Shown here in pieces: positions 55,937 through 63,654 of a stretch of DNA of 64,000 bases (positions are counted from its first letter, which is position 1; the number at the start of each line of letters is the position of its first letter). The translations under genes and the position numbers were made by a program. Location: NCBI GenBank assembly GCA_017548605.1, contig JAFYZT010000044.1:60522-124521 (forward strand). The letters are read 5' to 3'. The notes below the pieces were generated by a model. The model searched no databases. It worked only from the letters and a program-made list of their open reading frames with translations, and was not told where the DNA came from. This DNA is from Prevotella sp. Lineage in GTDB: Bacteria; Bacteroidota; Bacteroidia; Bacteroidales; Bacteroidaceae.

Positions 55937-57493
55937 TTAATTGATAATCACCTCCATGGCGGCTGGTAACTTACGTGTTAAACCGTCGGGACCCACTGCC
56001 GTGACATGGGTGATATAAAATCGTTTGTTACGCGCTAGCTTACGGAACGCCTCTTTCTGTCGATCGCTGAAAGCTGCCCCGTTGGATGCCATGGGTACAG
56101 CATTACCCATGTTATCATAGAACACCGTTTCAAAGCCGGTCACCTTAAACTCAATGTCGAGCAGTCCGTCATCGATGGCCGCCTTGATACCACCTACACC
56201 CATGAGGCTTGCCTTAGCCAGTCGGCCTCCCTTGAAACGGTCAGCCCCCATGGCGATGTAAGGCGTCGGGTCAGGCAGTTTACGCACTTTGAACGAGAAC
56301 TGTCCCATCTGTCGTGTCTTGCCATTGTCGGATGCCGTGACAGTGAAGGTGACATCTTGTCCCACGGTCGAAGGTACAGCAGTATAATGTCCATCGCCCT
56401 TGGCTGTCAATGTACCTCCTGACATGGACAGCGAAACGGAATTCTGCGGTAGTCCAGCTACCGTCACACTGATGGGGTTGGGATATCCCGCATAGAGAAC
56501 GTTCATGAGGTCGGCAGCCACCGTAGCTCCACTGGGCGGGGCTATGACGCGGTATTTCTGGCTGAAGTCACGCCTGAGCATGTCGCCGTCGGCATTGCGC
56601 ATCATGATATATCCGCTGAACGAATGTTCTCCCACGCCGCTACCCGTGATGGTATAGGTACCTTTACTCGATGTCACACGTTGTCCGTTGATATATATTT
56701 CCGGCTGTTGCGTGGTATCAACGGCTGCCATAATGATTTGCGCCGTCATCTGTTCACCCGGATAGAGCGTCGTCTTGTCGGGCACCACAAAAGCATCAAG
56801 TTTGTTGACACGCACATCCTTGAGACCGATGTTCGCGATGAGTGAGTGGAGCACTTCGCCCTCAGCATAGCGCACATCGCTCTGCAATTTGGAGAGCATG
56901 GTGACGACAGCCGCCACAGGCATGTCCTCGAACATATATTCCTGCCAGTTCTTGCCCAGCGTGTTCTCGTTCTTGGGCACGTCGGTAGCCAGGTTGCTGC
57001 GTATAATCTCCTGTTGGTGCGGGTCACCTATCATCTTCAGGATGCGCTCGCGGTAACTGACCACCATGTCATAGAGCCGTTGGCCCTGTCCAGTGCCGGG
57101 AGCAAGCATCACAAAACTGGAAGCCTCGAGGTCGTCTTTATTCTCGATATTCTCCAAGTTGCCATCGTCGCCATCCGCATGTTTGACGATAGCCTTCTTG
57201 AGCGACTGTGCGAAGTTGTAGAGTGAATCACTCATATTCTTCACCTGTTGCGCCTTGTCGAACCATTCCTTCACCTTAGCTGGGTTTTCCTTCATCTGCT
57301 CCTGGAAATCCTGGAACATGGCCATGTTTTCCTTCGACGAGTTGGCTGTGGTCCTGCGCAGGCTCTCTTCCACGATGGTGAACCCGTTGAGCACCTCGGT
57401 GGAGATGTTCAAGGCGAGCATAGCCATCAAGACGACATACATGAGATTGATCATCTTCTGGCGTGGAGAGACTGGTCTTTTCTTTATAGCCAT
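55937..57493 (-). CDS. porM: Type IX secretion motor protein GldM/PorM
   Basis: PorM, with PorL, forms the proton-driven motor of type IX secretion. The 518-residue protein has a short cytoplasmic start (MAIKKRPVSPRQKMINLMY), one inner-membrane helix (MYVVLMAMLALNISTEVLNGF), and a long periplasmic part made of a helical domain followed by Ig-like domains. Typical family stretches are RQKMINLMYVVLMAMLALN and LPDPTPYIAMGADRFKGG. Length agrees with the family. It starts 21 bases after porL. Confidence 0.95.
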   Translation of the reverse strand: MAIKKRPVSPRQKMINLMYVVLMAMLALNISTEVLNGFTIVEESLRRTTANSSKENMAMFQDFQEQMKENPAKVKEWFDKAQQVKNMSDSLYNFAQSLKKAIVKHADGDDGNLENIENKDDLEASSFVMLAPGTGQGQRLYDMVVSYRERILKMIGDPHQQEIIRSNLATDVPKNENTLGKNWQEYMFEDMPVAAVVTMLSKLQSDVRYAEGEVLHSLIANIGLKDVRVNKLDAFVVPDKTTLYPGEQMTAQIIMAAVDTTQQPEIYINGQRVTSSKGTYTITGSGVGEHSFSGYIMMRNADGDMLRRDFSQKYRVIAPPSGATVAADLMNVLYAGYPNPISVTVAGLPQNSVSLSMSGGTLTAKGDGHYTAVPSTVGQDVTFTVTASDNGKTRQMGQFSFKVRKLPDPTPYIAMGADRFKGGRLAKASLMGVGGIKAAIDDGLLDIEFKVTGFETVFYDNMGNAVPMASNGAAFSDRQKEAFRKLARNKRFYITHVTAVGPDGLTRKLPAAMEVIIN

Positions 57494-57514
57494 TTCTTTT
57501 GTGTAAGGTGAATG

Positions 57515-58396
57515 CTAAATGATTGACTCGTTACTGGGAGCGGCAGGTGCTGCCGTGCGCATGTTGACCGTCATGGCCTCAATCATGCGGGCGTATATCT
57601 TGTTGAGCTGTTCAATCTGCTGTGCCATCTTCTTCGATTGGTCGTTAATCTGGTCGATGGTACCAATCTGCTGGCTGGCACTCTTAAGCTGCATCTCGTA
57701 AACCTTGCAAATGCCAGTGAGCGTGCGGTTGAGGTTCTCCATCTCTTCCGAGTCGCGTGTAAGACGAGCGCTCTGCTCGCTCACTGCACCCAGCATCTCC
57801 GTCAGTTTCTTCAACTCCTCGACATAATTGCTCGTAGCCTCGGCCATCTCCGGCGACACCTGTTGTTGCTGTTCCACCCATGCCGGTGTACCGACAACGC
57901 CACCAACGACACCACCACCGATGACAGGACCACCCGGCACGCTATCGCCTTCGGCAGCTGCGACAGACTGGGCACCCTCGCCCTCCTGCGGAGTGTAAGC
58001 TGCAGCCGCCTGTCCACCGATATTACCGATGATGACGGTACCTCCTTGTCCTTGCGGCACAGTCTGGAAGGGATCGCCGCCAGCGATGTCCTCCTGCCCA
58101 AGGGCCTCGGTTTCTTCTATTGGTTCTTCATCTACATGTCTCTTCAGATCCATGCCGATGGTCGTCTTGTCAAAGGGACGGTCGAAGGCTGAGAGGAAGA
58201 ACACGACCACCTCCGTACCCATTCCCAGGAATAGCATGAGGTTCGCTCCTGGCAGGTGCGTCAGTTTGAACAGTGTTCCGAGAATCACGATGGATGCACC
58301 CCAGCTATAGGCGTAGTTGAGGAATGTCTGTCCTGGCACGCTGTCCATCCATTTCTGCAGCCGGTAGACGATATTGTATTTACTGTACTTGGTCAT
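57515..58396 (-). CDS. porL: Type IX secretion motor protein GldL/PorL
   Basis: This inner-membrane motor partner of PorM has two N-terminal membrane helices (NYAYSWGASIVILGTLFKL, LFLGMGTEVVVFFLSAFDRPF) whose Glu is thought to carry protons. A cytoplasmic part with a Gly/Val/Gln-rich linker (about residues 105-175) and a coiled coil to the end follow. The linker is longer than in the shorter 200-220 residue members of the family. The start overlaps the porK stop by ATGA, so the two are translationally coupled. Confidence 0.93.
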   Translation of the reverse strand: MTKYSKYNIVYRLQKWMDSVPGQTFLNYAYSWGASIVILGTLFKLTHLPGANLMLFLGMGTEVVVFFLSAFDRPFDKTTIGMDLKRHVDEEPIEETEALGQEDIAGGDPFQTVPQGQGGTVIIGNIGGQAAAAYTPQEGEGAQSVAAAEGDSVPGGPVIGGGVVGGVVGTPAWVEQQQQVSPEMAEATSNYVEELKKLTEMLGAVSEQSARLTRDSEEMENLNRTLTGICKVYEMQLKSASQQIGTIDQINDQSKKMAQQIEQLNKIYARMIEAMTVNMRTAAPAAPSNESII

Positions 58397-59850
58397 TTGC
58401 TTTTCTTGCTTTTTTTCTGTTTCGTACTAGAAGATGAAGCGAGGCTTCTCACACAGCGGAATCCGATGTAGGAACGTGGCTGGTTCTGGTATTCCCATGT
58501 TCTCCATGCCGATCGGATATATGATTCAGGGTCTTTCCACGAACCCCCTCTCACACTTTTCTTCTTCAGCCTATAGGGGTCCTCCTTGGCCGCTTTATAG
58601 TCGAGCTGCGGGTTGAGGTCGTTCATGGCATCGACACCCGCCTCAGTGTAGATTGTACTTGTCCATTCCGCCACGTTGCCGGCCATGTCGTACAACCCGT
58701 TGGTATTGGCTCCGTAGATGGCTACACGACTGGTGATGAGGTTGCCATCCTTGGTATAGTTACCCTTGTCAGGTTTGAAGTTAGCGTAGAAACAGCCTTC
58801 GCCGTTCTTCACACTTTCGTTCTCCCATGGGAACTCCGTGCCATCCTTGCCACGGGCAGCATATTCCCATTCCGCCTCTGTGGGCAGTCGATAGCGCTGG
58901 ATATATCGCGCCTCACCGCCAAGACCCTTGAGCAGATAATCGGTGCGCCATGCGCAGAAGGCCTCCGCCTGTTCCCATGTCACACCAACGACGGGGTAGT
59001 CGTTGTAGGAGGGATTGGAAAAATAGGTACGCATGTACATCTCATTGTCGGAGTTGCGGAAGTCGTTCACCCAGCATGTGGTGTCGGGATAGACGTTGAC
59101 GATATACGTGTTGAGGAAGTCCCACGGACCCGACAGCGGTCGGTTGATAGTCTCGCGCACGATGCGTCCCTCATCGTCGATATACGCCGTATCCTTGGAT
59201 ATCATGACCACCTCATCGGGGTTAACAGTGACATCGGTATTGAGGTTGCGCTCCTCAGGGTTAAGTCGGTTGCGCCTGAGTGCCGCCGCTGTATAGTCGT
59301 ATATCTCGTACCTGTAATTGAGCTGGCTGGCATCGAGCAGTTTCTCACCCGTTACGGGATTGGTGACGTATAGGCTTTCGAATGCCCGTAGCTCATCCTC
59401 GTTGGGCTTGCGCGGCAGGTTCTTTTTCCAGTTAAGGTGAGGCTTCACGGGGTCGCCGTTTTTATCCTCAGTAATCTTATACGACTCATCTCCGCCATAG
59501 GAGGGGTCTGCCAATCGTTCGCGGAGGATAGAGTCGCGCACCCAATAGACGAACTGCTTGTACTCGGAATTGGTCACTTCCGTCTCGTCCATCCAGAAGC
59601 CGTCCACCGACACGTCTTTCACCGGGGTTTCCTTGCCCCAGAGACTGTCTTGTTTGTCGATACCCATCTTGAGGTATCCCCTTTTGATGAGCGTCATGCC
59701 ATAGGGTGTGGGTTCATTGAATCCACGTCCAGACACGCCAACGACCTCGCCGCCTCTTCCAGACGTCGAAGCCGATTTGCCACCGAAGCAGGCAGTCAGC
59801 GTGGTCATGGTGAGCAGACCCAAGCCCACAATGATATTTCTTGTCTTCAT
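58393..59850 (-). CDS. porK: Type IX secretion lipoprotein GldK/PorK
   Basis: PorK is the outer-membrane lipoprotein that forms a ring with PorN. The 485-residue protein has a lipobox (LTACFGG) and a formylglycine-generating-enzyme-like (SUMF1) domain: FWMDETEVTNSEYKQFVYW, PVVGVTWEQAEAFCAWRTDYL, YRLPTEAEWEYAARGK and SVRGGSWKDPESYIRSAWRTW ending in GFRCVR. In PorK the enzymatic role is not expected; the fold is structural. It is followed directly by porL, and porP ends 3 bases before it in the transcription order. Confidence 0.95.
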   Translation of the reverse strand: MKTRNIIVGLGLLTMTTLTACFGGKSASTSGRGGEVVGVSGRGFNEPTPYGMTLIKRGYLKMGIDKQDSLWGKETPVKDVSVDGFWMDETEVTNSEYKQFVYWVRDSILRERLADPSYGGDESYKITEDKNGDPVKPHLNWKKNLPRKPNEDELRAFESLYVTNPVTGEKLLDASQLNYRYEIYDYTAAALRRNRLNPEERNLNTDVTVNPDEVVMISKDTAYIDDEGRIVRETINRPLSGPWDFLNTYIVNVYPDTTCWVNDFRNSDNEMYMRTYFSNPSYNDYPVVGVTWEQAEAFCAWRTDYLLKGLGGEARYIQRYRLPTEAEWEYAARGKDGTEFPWENESVKNGEGCFYANFKPDKGNYTKDGNLITSRVAIYGANTNGLYDMAGNVAEWTSTIYTEAGVDAMNDLNPQLDYKAAKEDPYRLKKKSVRGGSWKDPESYIRSAWRTWEYQNQPRSYIGFRCVRSLASSSSTKQKKSKKSK

Positions 59851-59853
59851 AAT

Positions 59854-60795
59854 CTAAAGGATTCTCACGCTTTTATGTTTGTTCTTTCCTTTTTTCACCA
59901 AATTAATGTCGGTCTGATACTTTACGCACAATTCGTGGCTACCATTGCCCAGACTGATACCTCCCGTGTACATCTCGTAACTGTATCCGATGAGTACGCC
60001 ATGGAGGCTGCCTCCTAGATATGCAGTGACCGAATTCGTGGGACTGTATCCCACACCCGCATAGAACATTTTGTTGTCGTGGGTATACACGAGTCTTGCC
60101 GTGACATCACCCCTGTATGCCGTTCCGTCGTACTTGAACATGGCAGTGGGGTGTATAGTAAGAAACGGATTTCTTAACTTAATATTGTATCCGGCTGTAA
60201 AATAATACGTTCTGTCAATATTGATCTCGTTGGTTTCGCCCAATTCCACCTTCGGTGCATTGAGGTGGAGCACCGAGGCACCAAGATACCACGGCCCGTG
60301 TTTATAATACAGTCCGACGGCCAAATCGAGCTGTTGTCCCTTCACTTCACTCTTCGAGAAAGCCTCATCGGTGGGATCTTCGGGCAATTCAATGTCTGAC
60401 CCGTTGAAGTTCTCTATCAGCAGGCCAGCCTGTACACCCACATTGATGGTTCCTCCGAACAGTGGTTTTTGCAAGTCATACTGTAGGGCAATGCGTTGGT
60501 GTGAGAACAAGCCAATCTTGTCGTTCATAAAGTGCAGTCCTGCACCATGGACGGAATTAAGGAAAACGAAAGGCATGTCGGCACTGACATACATCGTGCG
60601 TGGGTTGTTTTCGAAGCCAGCGAAACTGTGGGCATAGGCACCGACAATGTTCAATTTAGCCTCTTTTCCCGCAGCGGCTGGGTTATACGAAGTCTCCATC
60701 GCCCAATAATGAGCGAAATGGGGGTCATATTGCGCCGATGCCGAGAACGCGGCAAGGCACAAGACCAAAATTATGCATATTTTTCTTGCCAACAC
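59854..60795 (-). CDS. porP: Type IX secretion outer-membrane protein PorP/SprF
   Basis: This PorP/SprF-family beta-barrel is the first gene of the type IX cluster. The mature part begins QYDPHFAHYWAMETSYNPAAAGKEAKLN, the family signature, and ends in barrel strands (HGVLIGYSYEMYTGGISLGNGSHE). The start is uncertain. A GTG at 60795 (or the next codon, TTG) begins a good signal peptide (LARKICIILVLCLAAFSASAQ). An ATG at 60882 that overlaps the upstream stop (TGATG) would give a 29-residue extension encoded partly by a perfect terminator-like hairpin. I favour the GTG/TTG start. The porK gene begins 3 bases after the porP stop. Confidence 0.85.
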   Translation of the reverse strand: MLARKICIILVLCLAAFSASAQYDPHFAHYWAMETSYNPAAAGKEAKLNIVGAYAHSFAGFENNPRTMYVSADMPFVFLNSVHGAGLHFMNDKIGLFSHQRIALQYDLQKPLFGGTINVGVQAGLLIENFNGSDIELPEDPTDEAFSKSEVKGQQLDLAVGLYYKHGPWYLGASVLHLNAPKVELGETNEINIDRTYYFTAGYNIKLRNPFLTIHPTAMFKYDGTAYRGDVTARLVYTHDNKMFYAGVGYSPTNSVTAYLGGSLHGVLIGYSYEMYTGGISLGNGSHELCVKYQTDINLVKKGKNKHKSVRIL

Positions 60796-60807
60796 GTGAT
60801 AATAACG

Positions 60808-60841
60808 AAGCCGTTGGCATTTTATTGTATGCCAACGGCTT
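60808..60841 (-). terminator. Perfect 13-bp hairpin between zinc-ribbon gene and porP
   Basis: aagccgttggcat and its exact reverse complement are separated by 8 bases. It lies 41 bases after the zinc-ribbon protein stop, but inside the longest possible porP frame, and is used here as evidence for a later porP start. The T-tract is weak. Confidence 0.6.
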
Positions 60842-60881
60842 GTAAAGTGTCTGTATTGTATCGGCTGGTACAGCATTTCCA

Positions 60882-61601
60882 TCAGTCGAAATAGAGCGAG
60901 AAATCGAGTTGTGCACCATTGGTGCTGATGAACTTGCCATTGTATGACTGTCCGAAATGTTCCACCCCTTCGTCATCGGTTTCACTTGCTTCAAAGAACG
61001 TGCCGTCGAACGTGCCGATTTTATTTCCAGCAGCAAAAGCATCGATGATACAGCGACCTGAGCGTTCATCGTAAGACACCAGACGCAGCGTTCGTTTGCC
61101 GCTATTCTGTCCCTGACGAGTGTAGCTGTAGGTGCCCGTGGTGCCGTTCATCTCGAATTCTGCTTGATCAGAGTCGCCAATCCTTCCCCATAGGCCCATA
61201 TACACTCCTTTGGCTGATGACTTCCCTTTAGCTTGAGATGGCGCGGCAGCCGTTTTTTCACCGGAATCTTCGGCATCCGACTTCGCCTTGGCATCGGTCA
61301 AGGATTCAGCATCACTCTTTGTAGAGGCTGGTGAATCTCCGTTTGTTTCCGAAGCATCCACAGTCGCCTTTGCCTCTGTCTTACTCGGTTGGGGTGCGCT
61401 CTCCTTGTCGCCTTTCACAAAGAGCCATATTCCTATGCCCAGACAGGCAGCCATAAGCACACCGATAAGCACATAGAGCCATGTGTTGCTCTTCGTTTTT
61501 AATGGTTGCTGTTGCATACTGATTTGCGTACCGCAATGGGAACAGAATGTTGCGTTTTCATTAAGGAAATTACCACAACGGGGACATCTGTACTGTGTCA
61601 T
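60882..61601 (-). CDS. Zinc-ribbon membrane protein with low-complexity linker
   Basis: This 239-residue protein begins with a zinc ribbon (CPRCGNFLNENATFCSHCG, residues 5-23). It has one membrane helix (WLYVLIGVLMAACLGIGIWLFV, about 40-62), then an Ala/Ser/Lys/Asp/Glu-rich linker (about 65-130). A C-terminal beta domain (VYMGLWGRIGDSDQAEFEMNGTTGTYSYTRQGQ to LDFSLYFD) follows. The ribbon should face the cytoplasm and the beta domain the periplasm. Zinc-ribbon/TM/variable domain proteins of this design are common in Bacteroidota, and their role is unknown. It is upstream of porP but separated from it by a hairpin. Confidence 0.75.
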   Translation of the reverse strand: MTQYRCPRCGNFLNENATFCSHCGTQISMQQQPLKTKSNTWLYVLIGVLMAACLGIGIWLFVKGDKESAPQPSKTEAKATVDASETNGDSPASTKSDAESLTDAKAKSDAEDSGEKTAAAPSQAKGKSSAKGVYMGLWGRIGDSDQAEFEMNGTTGTYSYTRQGQNSGKRTLRLVSYDERSGRCIIDAFAAGNKIGTFDGTFFEASETDDEGVEHFGQSYNGKFISTNGAQLDFSLYFD

Positions 61602-61636
61602 AGTGATAAAAATTTAGGTTTAGGTCTTGGTACAAC

Positions 61637-61664
61637 CAGCGAGACAAACATATTTGTCTCGCTG
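61637..61664 (-). terminator. Terminator-like hairpin after the DUF2795 gene
   Basis: cagcgagacaaa and its exact complement with a 4-base loop, 30 bases after the DUF2795 stop. Confidence 0.7.
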
Positions 61665-61694
61665 AGTTTAAAAGGATGGATTTTTCTTTACTGC

Positions 61695-61916
61695 TTAATA
61701 TTCATCCTCGTTGAAAAGGAAGTCCTCTTTGGTTGGATAATCGGGCCAAATATCTTCAATGCTTTCATAGACATCACCCTCATCTTCAATCTCTTGAAGA
61801 TTCTCCAACACTTCAAGTGGTGCCCCGGAACGGATAGCATAGTCGATGAGTTCATCCTTGGTTGCTGGCCATGGGGCATCTTCCAGTTTGGAAGCTAATT
61901 CGAGTGTCCAATACAT
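61695..61916 (-). CDS. DUF2795 family small acidic protein
   Basis: This 73-residue acidic cytoplasmic protein begins MYWTLELASKLEDAPWPATKDELIDYAIRSGAP and ends with a Glu/Asp-rich tail (DFLFNEDEY). The sequence agrees closely, over its whole length, with the DUF2795 proteins widely conserved in Bacteroidota. Function is unknown. A TACTTTTG box lies 30 bases upstream, so it is probably a single-gene unit with its own terminator. Confidence 0.88.
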   Translation of the reverse strand: MYWTLELASKLEDAPWPATKDELIDYAIRSGAPLEVLENLQEIEDEGDVYESIEDIWPDYPTKEDFLFNEDEY

Positions 61917-61946
61917 AGTCTAAAGGTATTAAGTTTTTGAGTGGTG

Positions 61947-61954
61947 CAAAAGTA
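61947..61954 (-). promoter_or_regulatory. TAnnTTTG box for the DUF2795 gene
   Basis: TACTTTTG on the minus strand; the only TTTG upstream lies 12 bases away, shorter than the usual spacing. Confidence 0.45.
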
Positions 61955-61972
61955 TAAAAAAATTTCCAAAAA

Positions 61973-62530
61973 TCATTGACTCTTCCATATTTTTTCACGC
62001 ACACCCTCAAGAAAATTCAGTTTCCTTGCCAAGACAAAGAGATAATCCGACAAGCGGTTCATGTATCGTAGTATTTCAGTGTCGACGGCCGATGTTTCAT
62101 GCAGGAAGAAGATGCGTCGTTCCGCCCTCCTACACACAGTGCGACAGACGTGGCAGATAGCCGCCTCATGGGAGCCGCCAGGAAGGATAAACGCCGTCTG
62201 CGGTGGAATGCTGGCGTTGATATTATCTATTTCGTCTTCCAACACATCCACTTCCGAAGGAACAAGTTTATAAGACGGTCCAACGGGCATTTTTGACTGG
62301 TCGGTAGCCAAGTTTGAACATACGGTGAACAAGTTGCGCTGAATTCTGATAATGATGTCCTTGTCATCCCCGTCTTTCATCCACGAGGCCAACAGGCCGA
62401 GGTTAGCGCTCAGTTCATCTACGGTGCCGTATGCTTCAATACGTGAATTTGTTTTTTTCACACGATAGCCACCCACGAGCGAGGTCAGTCCCTCGTCGCC
62501 CGTCTTCGTATATACTTTTGTAATTTTCAT
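61973..62530 (-). CDS. Cob(I)alamin adenosyltransferase, PduO type
   Basis: This enzyme transfers the adenosyl group of ATP to cob(I)alamin, making coenzyme B12. The 185-residue protein shows the ATP-binding N-terminus (KVYTKTGDEGLTSLVGG), the helix RIEAYGTVDELSANLG, and the cobalamin/ATP region CRTVCRRAERRI with RYMNRLSDYLFVLAR, all typical of the PduO/MMAB class. It follows the methyltransferase-like gene by 11 bases and is probably co-transcribed with it. B12-dependent methylmalonyl-CoA mutase for propionate/succinate metabolism is a likely user in this type of organism. Confidence 0.95.
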   Translation of the reverse strand: MKITKVYTKTGDEGLTSLVGGYRVKKTNSRIEAYGTVDELSANLGLLASWMKDGDDKDIIIRIQRNLFTVCSNLATDQSKMPVGPSYKLVPSEVDVLEDEIDNINASIPPQTAFILPGGSHEAAICHVCRTVCRRAERRIFFLHETSAVDTEILRYMNRLSDYLFVLARKLNFLEGVREKIWKSQ

Positions 62531-62541
62531 AGTGTTAAATA

Positions 62542-63147
62542 TTAAAAGTTGATGATATAGTTTTGCTTATAACGTTTTTTGTCAAATATTATTATGCCGC
62601 AGTAATACAAATCAAAACACACGCCATGGGGTATTGCATTTACCAATCGTTTCCATGCGCTCGACTTGAGCGAATACCGGTGTGATGGTTCCACTAGGAG
62701 GATTGTACCTTGTGACAGCTGGTCGTTTGCCACTAAGGTATAAACACCGTCAATATCACAACGGATCATATCGGCAGAGGTATCCCATTGTCTGTTGTCA
62801 TTTCGACTGACGACTTTACATTGAGCGCAACCTGCGAGGATATAGTCATGAAAGGCAGCAGTTGTATCGTCATGTTTATCGCCAGCATCAGCCAACATAT
62901 CAATCATTTTTTGCGGTTGACGGTAATTGGCAATCCTAAGGTAGAGTTCGTATTTTTTTCTACGACAAGCATCCAACGAAGGATATTTATTTCTCATCCT
63001 GAGATAGGCATAATACGGTCGGTGTTCATTGATGACATCACGCACGAAAGAATAGTCGTTGGGCGACTGCAATCCAAACCCTCGGCATCGCTTCCATCGT
63101 GTCAGCCAGACGTGCATTCTCGATATGATAAAGGACCCATCTGCCAT
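62542..63147 (-). CDS. Shortened methyltransferase-like conserved protein
   Basis: This 201-residue protein resembles a Bacteroidota family usually annotated as SAM-dependent methyltransferase. The N-terminal block RGFGLQSPNDYSFVRDVINEHRPYYAY and the C-terminal block FDLYYCGIIIFDKKRYKQNYIINF both match what I recall of that family. The glycine-rich SAM-binding motif expected between them is not visible. The middle (KMIDMLADAGDKHDDTTAAFHDYILAGCAQCKV) is short and unusual, so the enzyme may be inactive or changed. The ATG at 63147 is preferred to one six codons earlier by fit. It precedes the cobalamin adenosyltransferase gene by 11 bases. Confidence 0.6.
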   Translation of the reverse strand: MADGSFIISRMHVWLTRWKRCRGFGLQSPNDYSFVRDVINEHRPYYAYLRMRNKYPSLDACRRKKYELYLRIANYRQPQKMIDMLADAGDKHDDTTAAFHDYILAGCAQCKVVSRNDNRQWDTSADMIRCDIDGVYTLVANDQLSQGTILLVEPSHRYSLKSSAWKRLVNAIPHGVCFDLYYCGIIIFDKKRYKQNYIINF

Positions 63148-63236
63148 TAGGCCGCTAAAATACAAAAAAAAATGGAAAATAAAAAAATTAAAAGAATAAA
63201 AGATTGAAAAATGAGGAGCAAAAGAAACTCTTAAGA

Positions 63237-63316
63237 CTATAGAGGCTATAATGATTATAGTAGCTATAGCGGCTATAGATGCTATAGTAGCTATAGATGC
63301 TATAGAGAACTATAGC
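63237..63316. repeat. CTATAG tandem word array
   Basis: The hexamer ctatag or tatag recurs about every 9 bases (ctatagaggctataatgatt, then agctatagcggctatagatg and so on), about nine times in 80 bases. It lies between the methyltransferase-like gene and the rRNA terminator. It has no coding potential that I trust. Confidence 0.85.
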
Positions 63317-63350
63317 GGCCTCAGCCAGGGAATACCCCGTAAAAAAACGA

Positions 63351-63381
63351 AGGAAGCGCACCCGTGAAGGATGCGCTTCCT
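63351..63381 (-). terminator. rRNA operon terminator
   Basis: A perfect 10-bp stem (aggaagcgca) with an 11-base loop is followed on the minus strand by tcgttttttt, directly after the 5S gene. Confidence 0.9.
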
Positions 63382-63390
63382 CTATGAGAA

Positions 63391-63500
63391 AGGGGGCGGC
63401 TACCTACTCTCCCGCATTGCATTGCAGTACCATCGGCGCAAGCGGGCTTAACTTCTCTGTTCGGGATGGGAAGAGGTGGGACCCCGCCGCGATAACCACC
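63391..63500 (-). rRNA. rrf: 5S ribosomal RNA
   Basis: Read on the minus strand the sequence contains the conserved 5S blocks: GTGGTTATCGCGGCGGGGTC, the loop CCCATCCCGAACAGAGAAGT, AGCCCGC, GGTACTGC and GGGAGAGTAGGT, ending in the complementary GCCGCCCC. Length is about 110 nucleotides. The ends are placed to within a few bases. Confidence 0.93.
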
Positions 63501-63546
63501 CGGTATGGGGGACACGTCGCGAGAAGCGAAAAAGAAAGAAACCAAG

Positions 63547-63623
63547 ACTGTAAATAAGAATATCAATACACACAGGCATACCTTACTGTAAATACGCACA
63601 GGCATGTCAATATCGTATTCTTA
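63547..63623. repeat. Repeats in the 23S-5S spacer
   Basis: Direct repeats actgtaaata (63547-63556, 63585-63594) and cacaggcat (63571-63579, 63597-63605), plus an 8-bp inverted repeat taagaata/tattctta (63555-63562, 63616-63623). The inverted pair could form part of the rRNA processing stem. Confidence 0.45.
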
Positions 63624-63654
63624 CCATCATCACGCGCGCACAGCTGAAAGCACA

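Noticed and set aside
63237-63316. CRISPR array
   Set aside because: The units are only about 9 bases long with no spacers of regular length and no cas genes.
63321-63605. Minus-strand open frame of 94 codons across the 5S gene
   Set aside because: It overlaps the 5S rRNA and its terminator, so it is a shadow frame.
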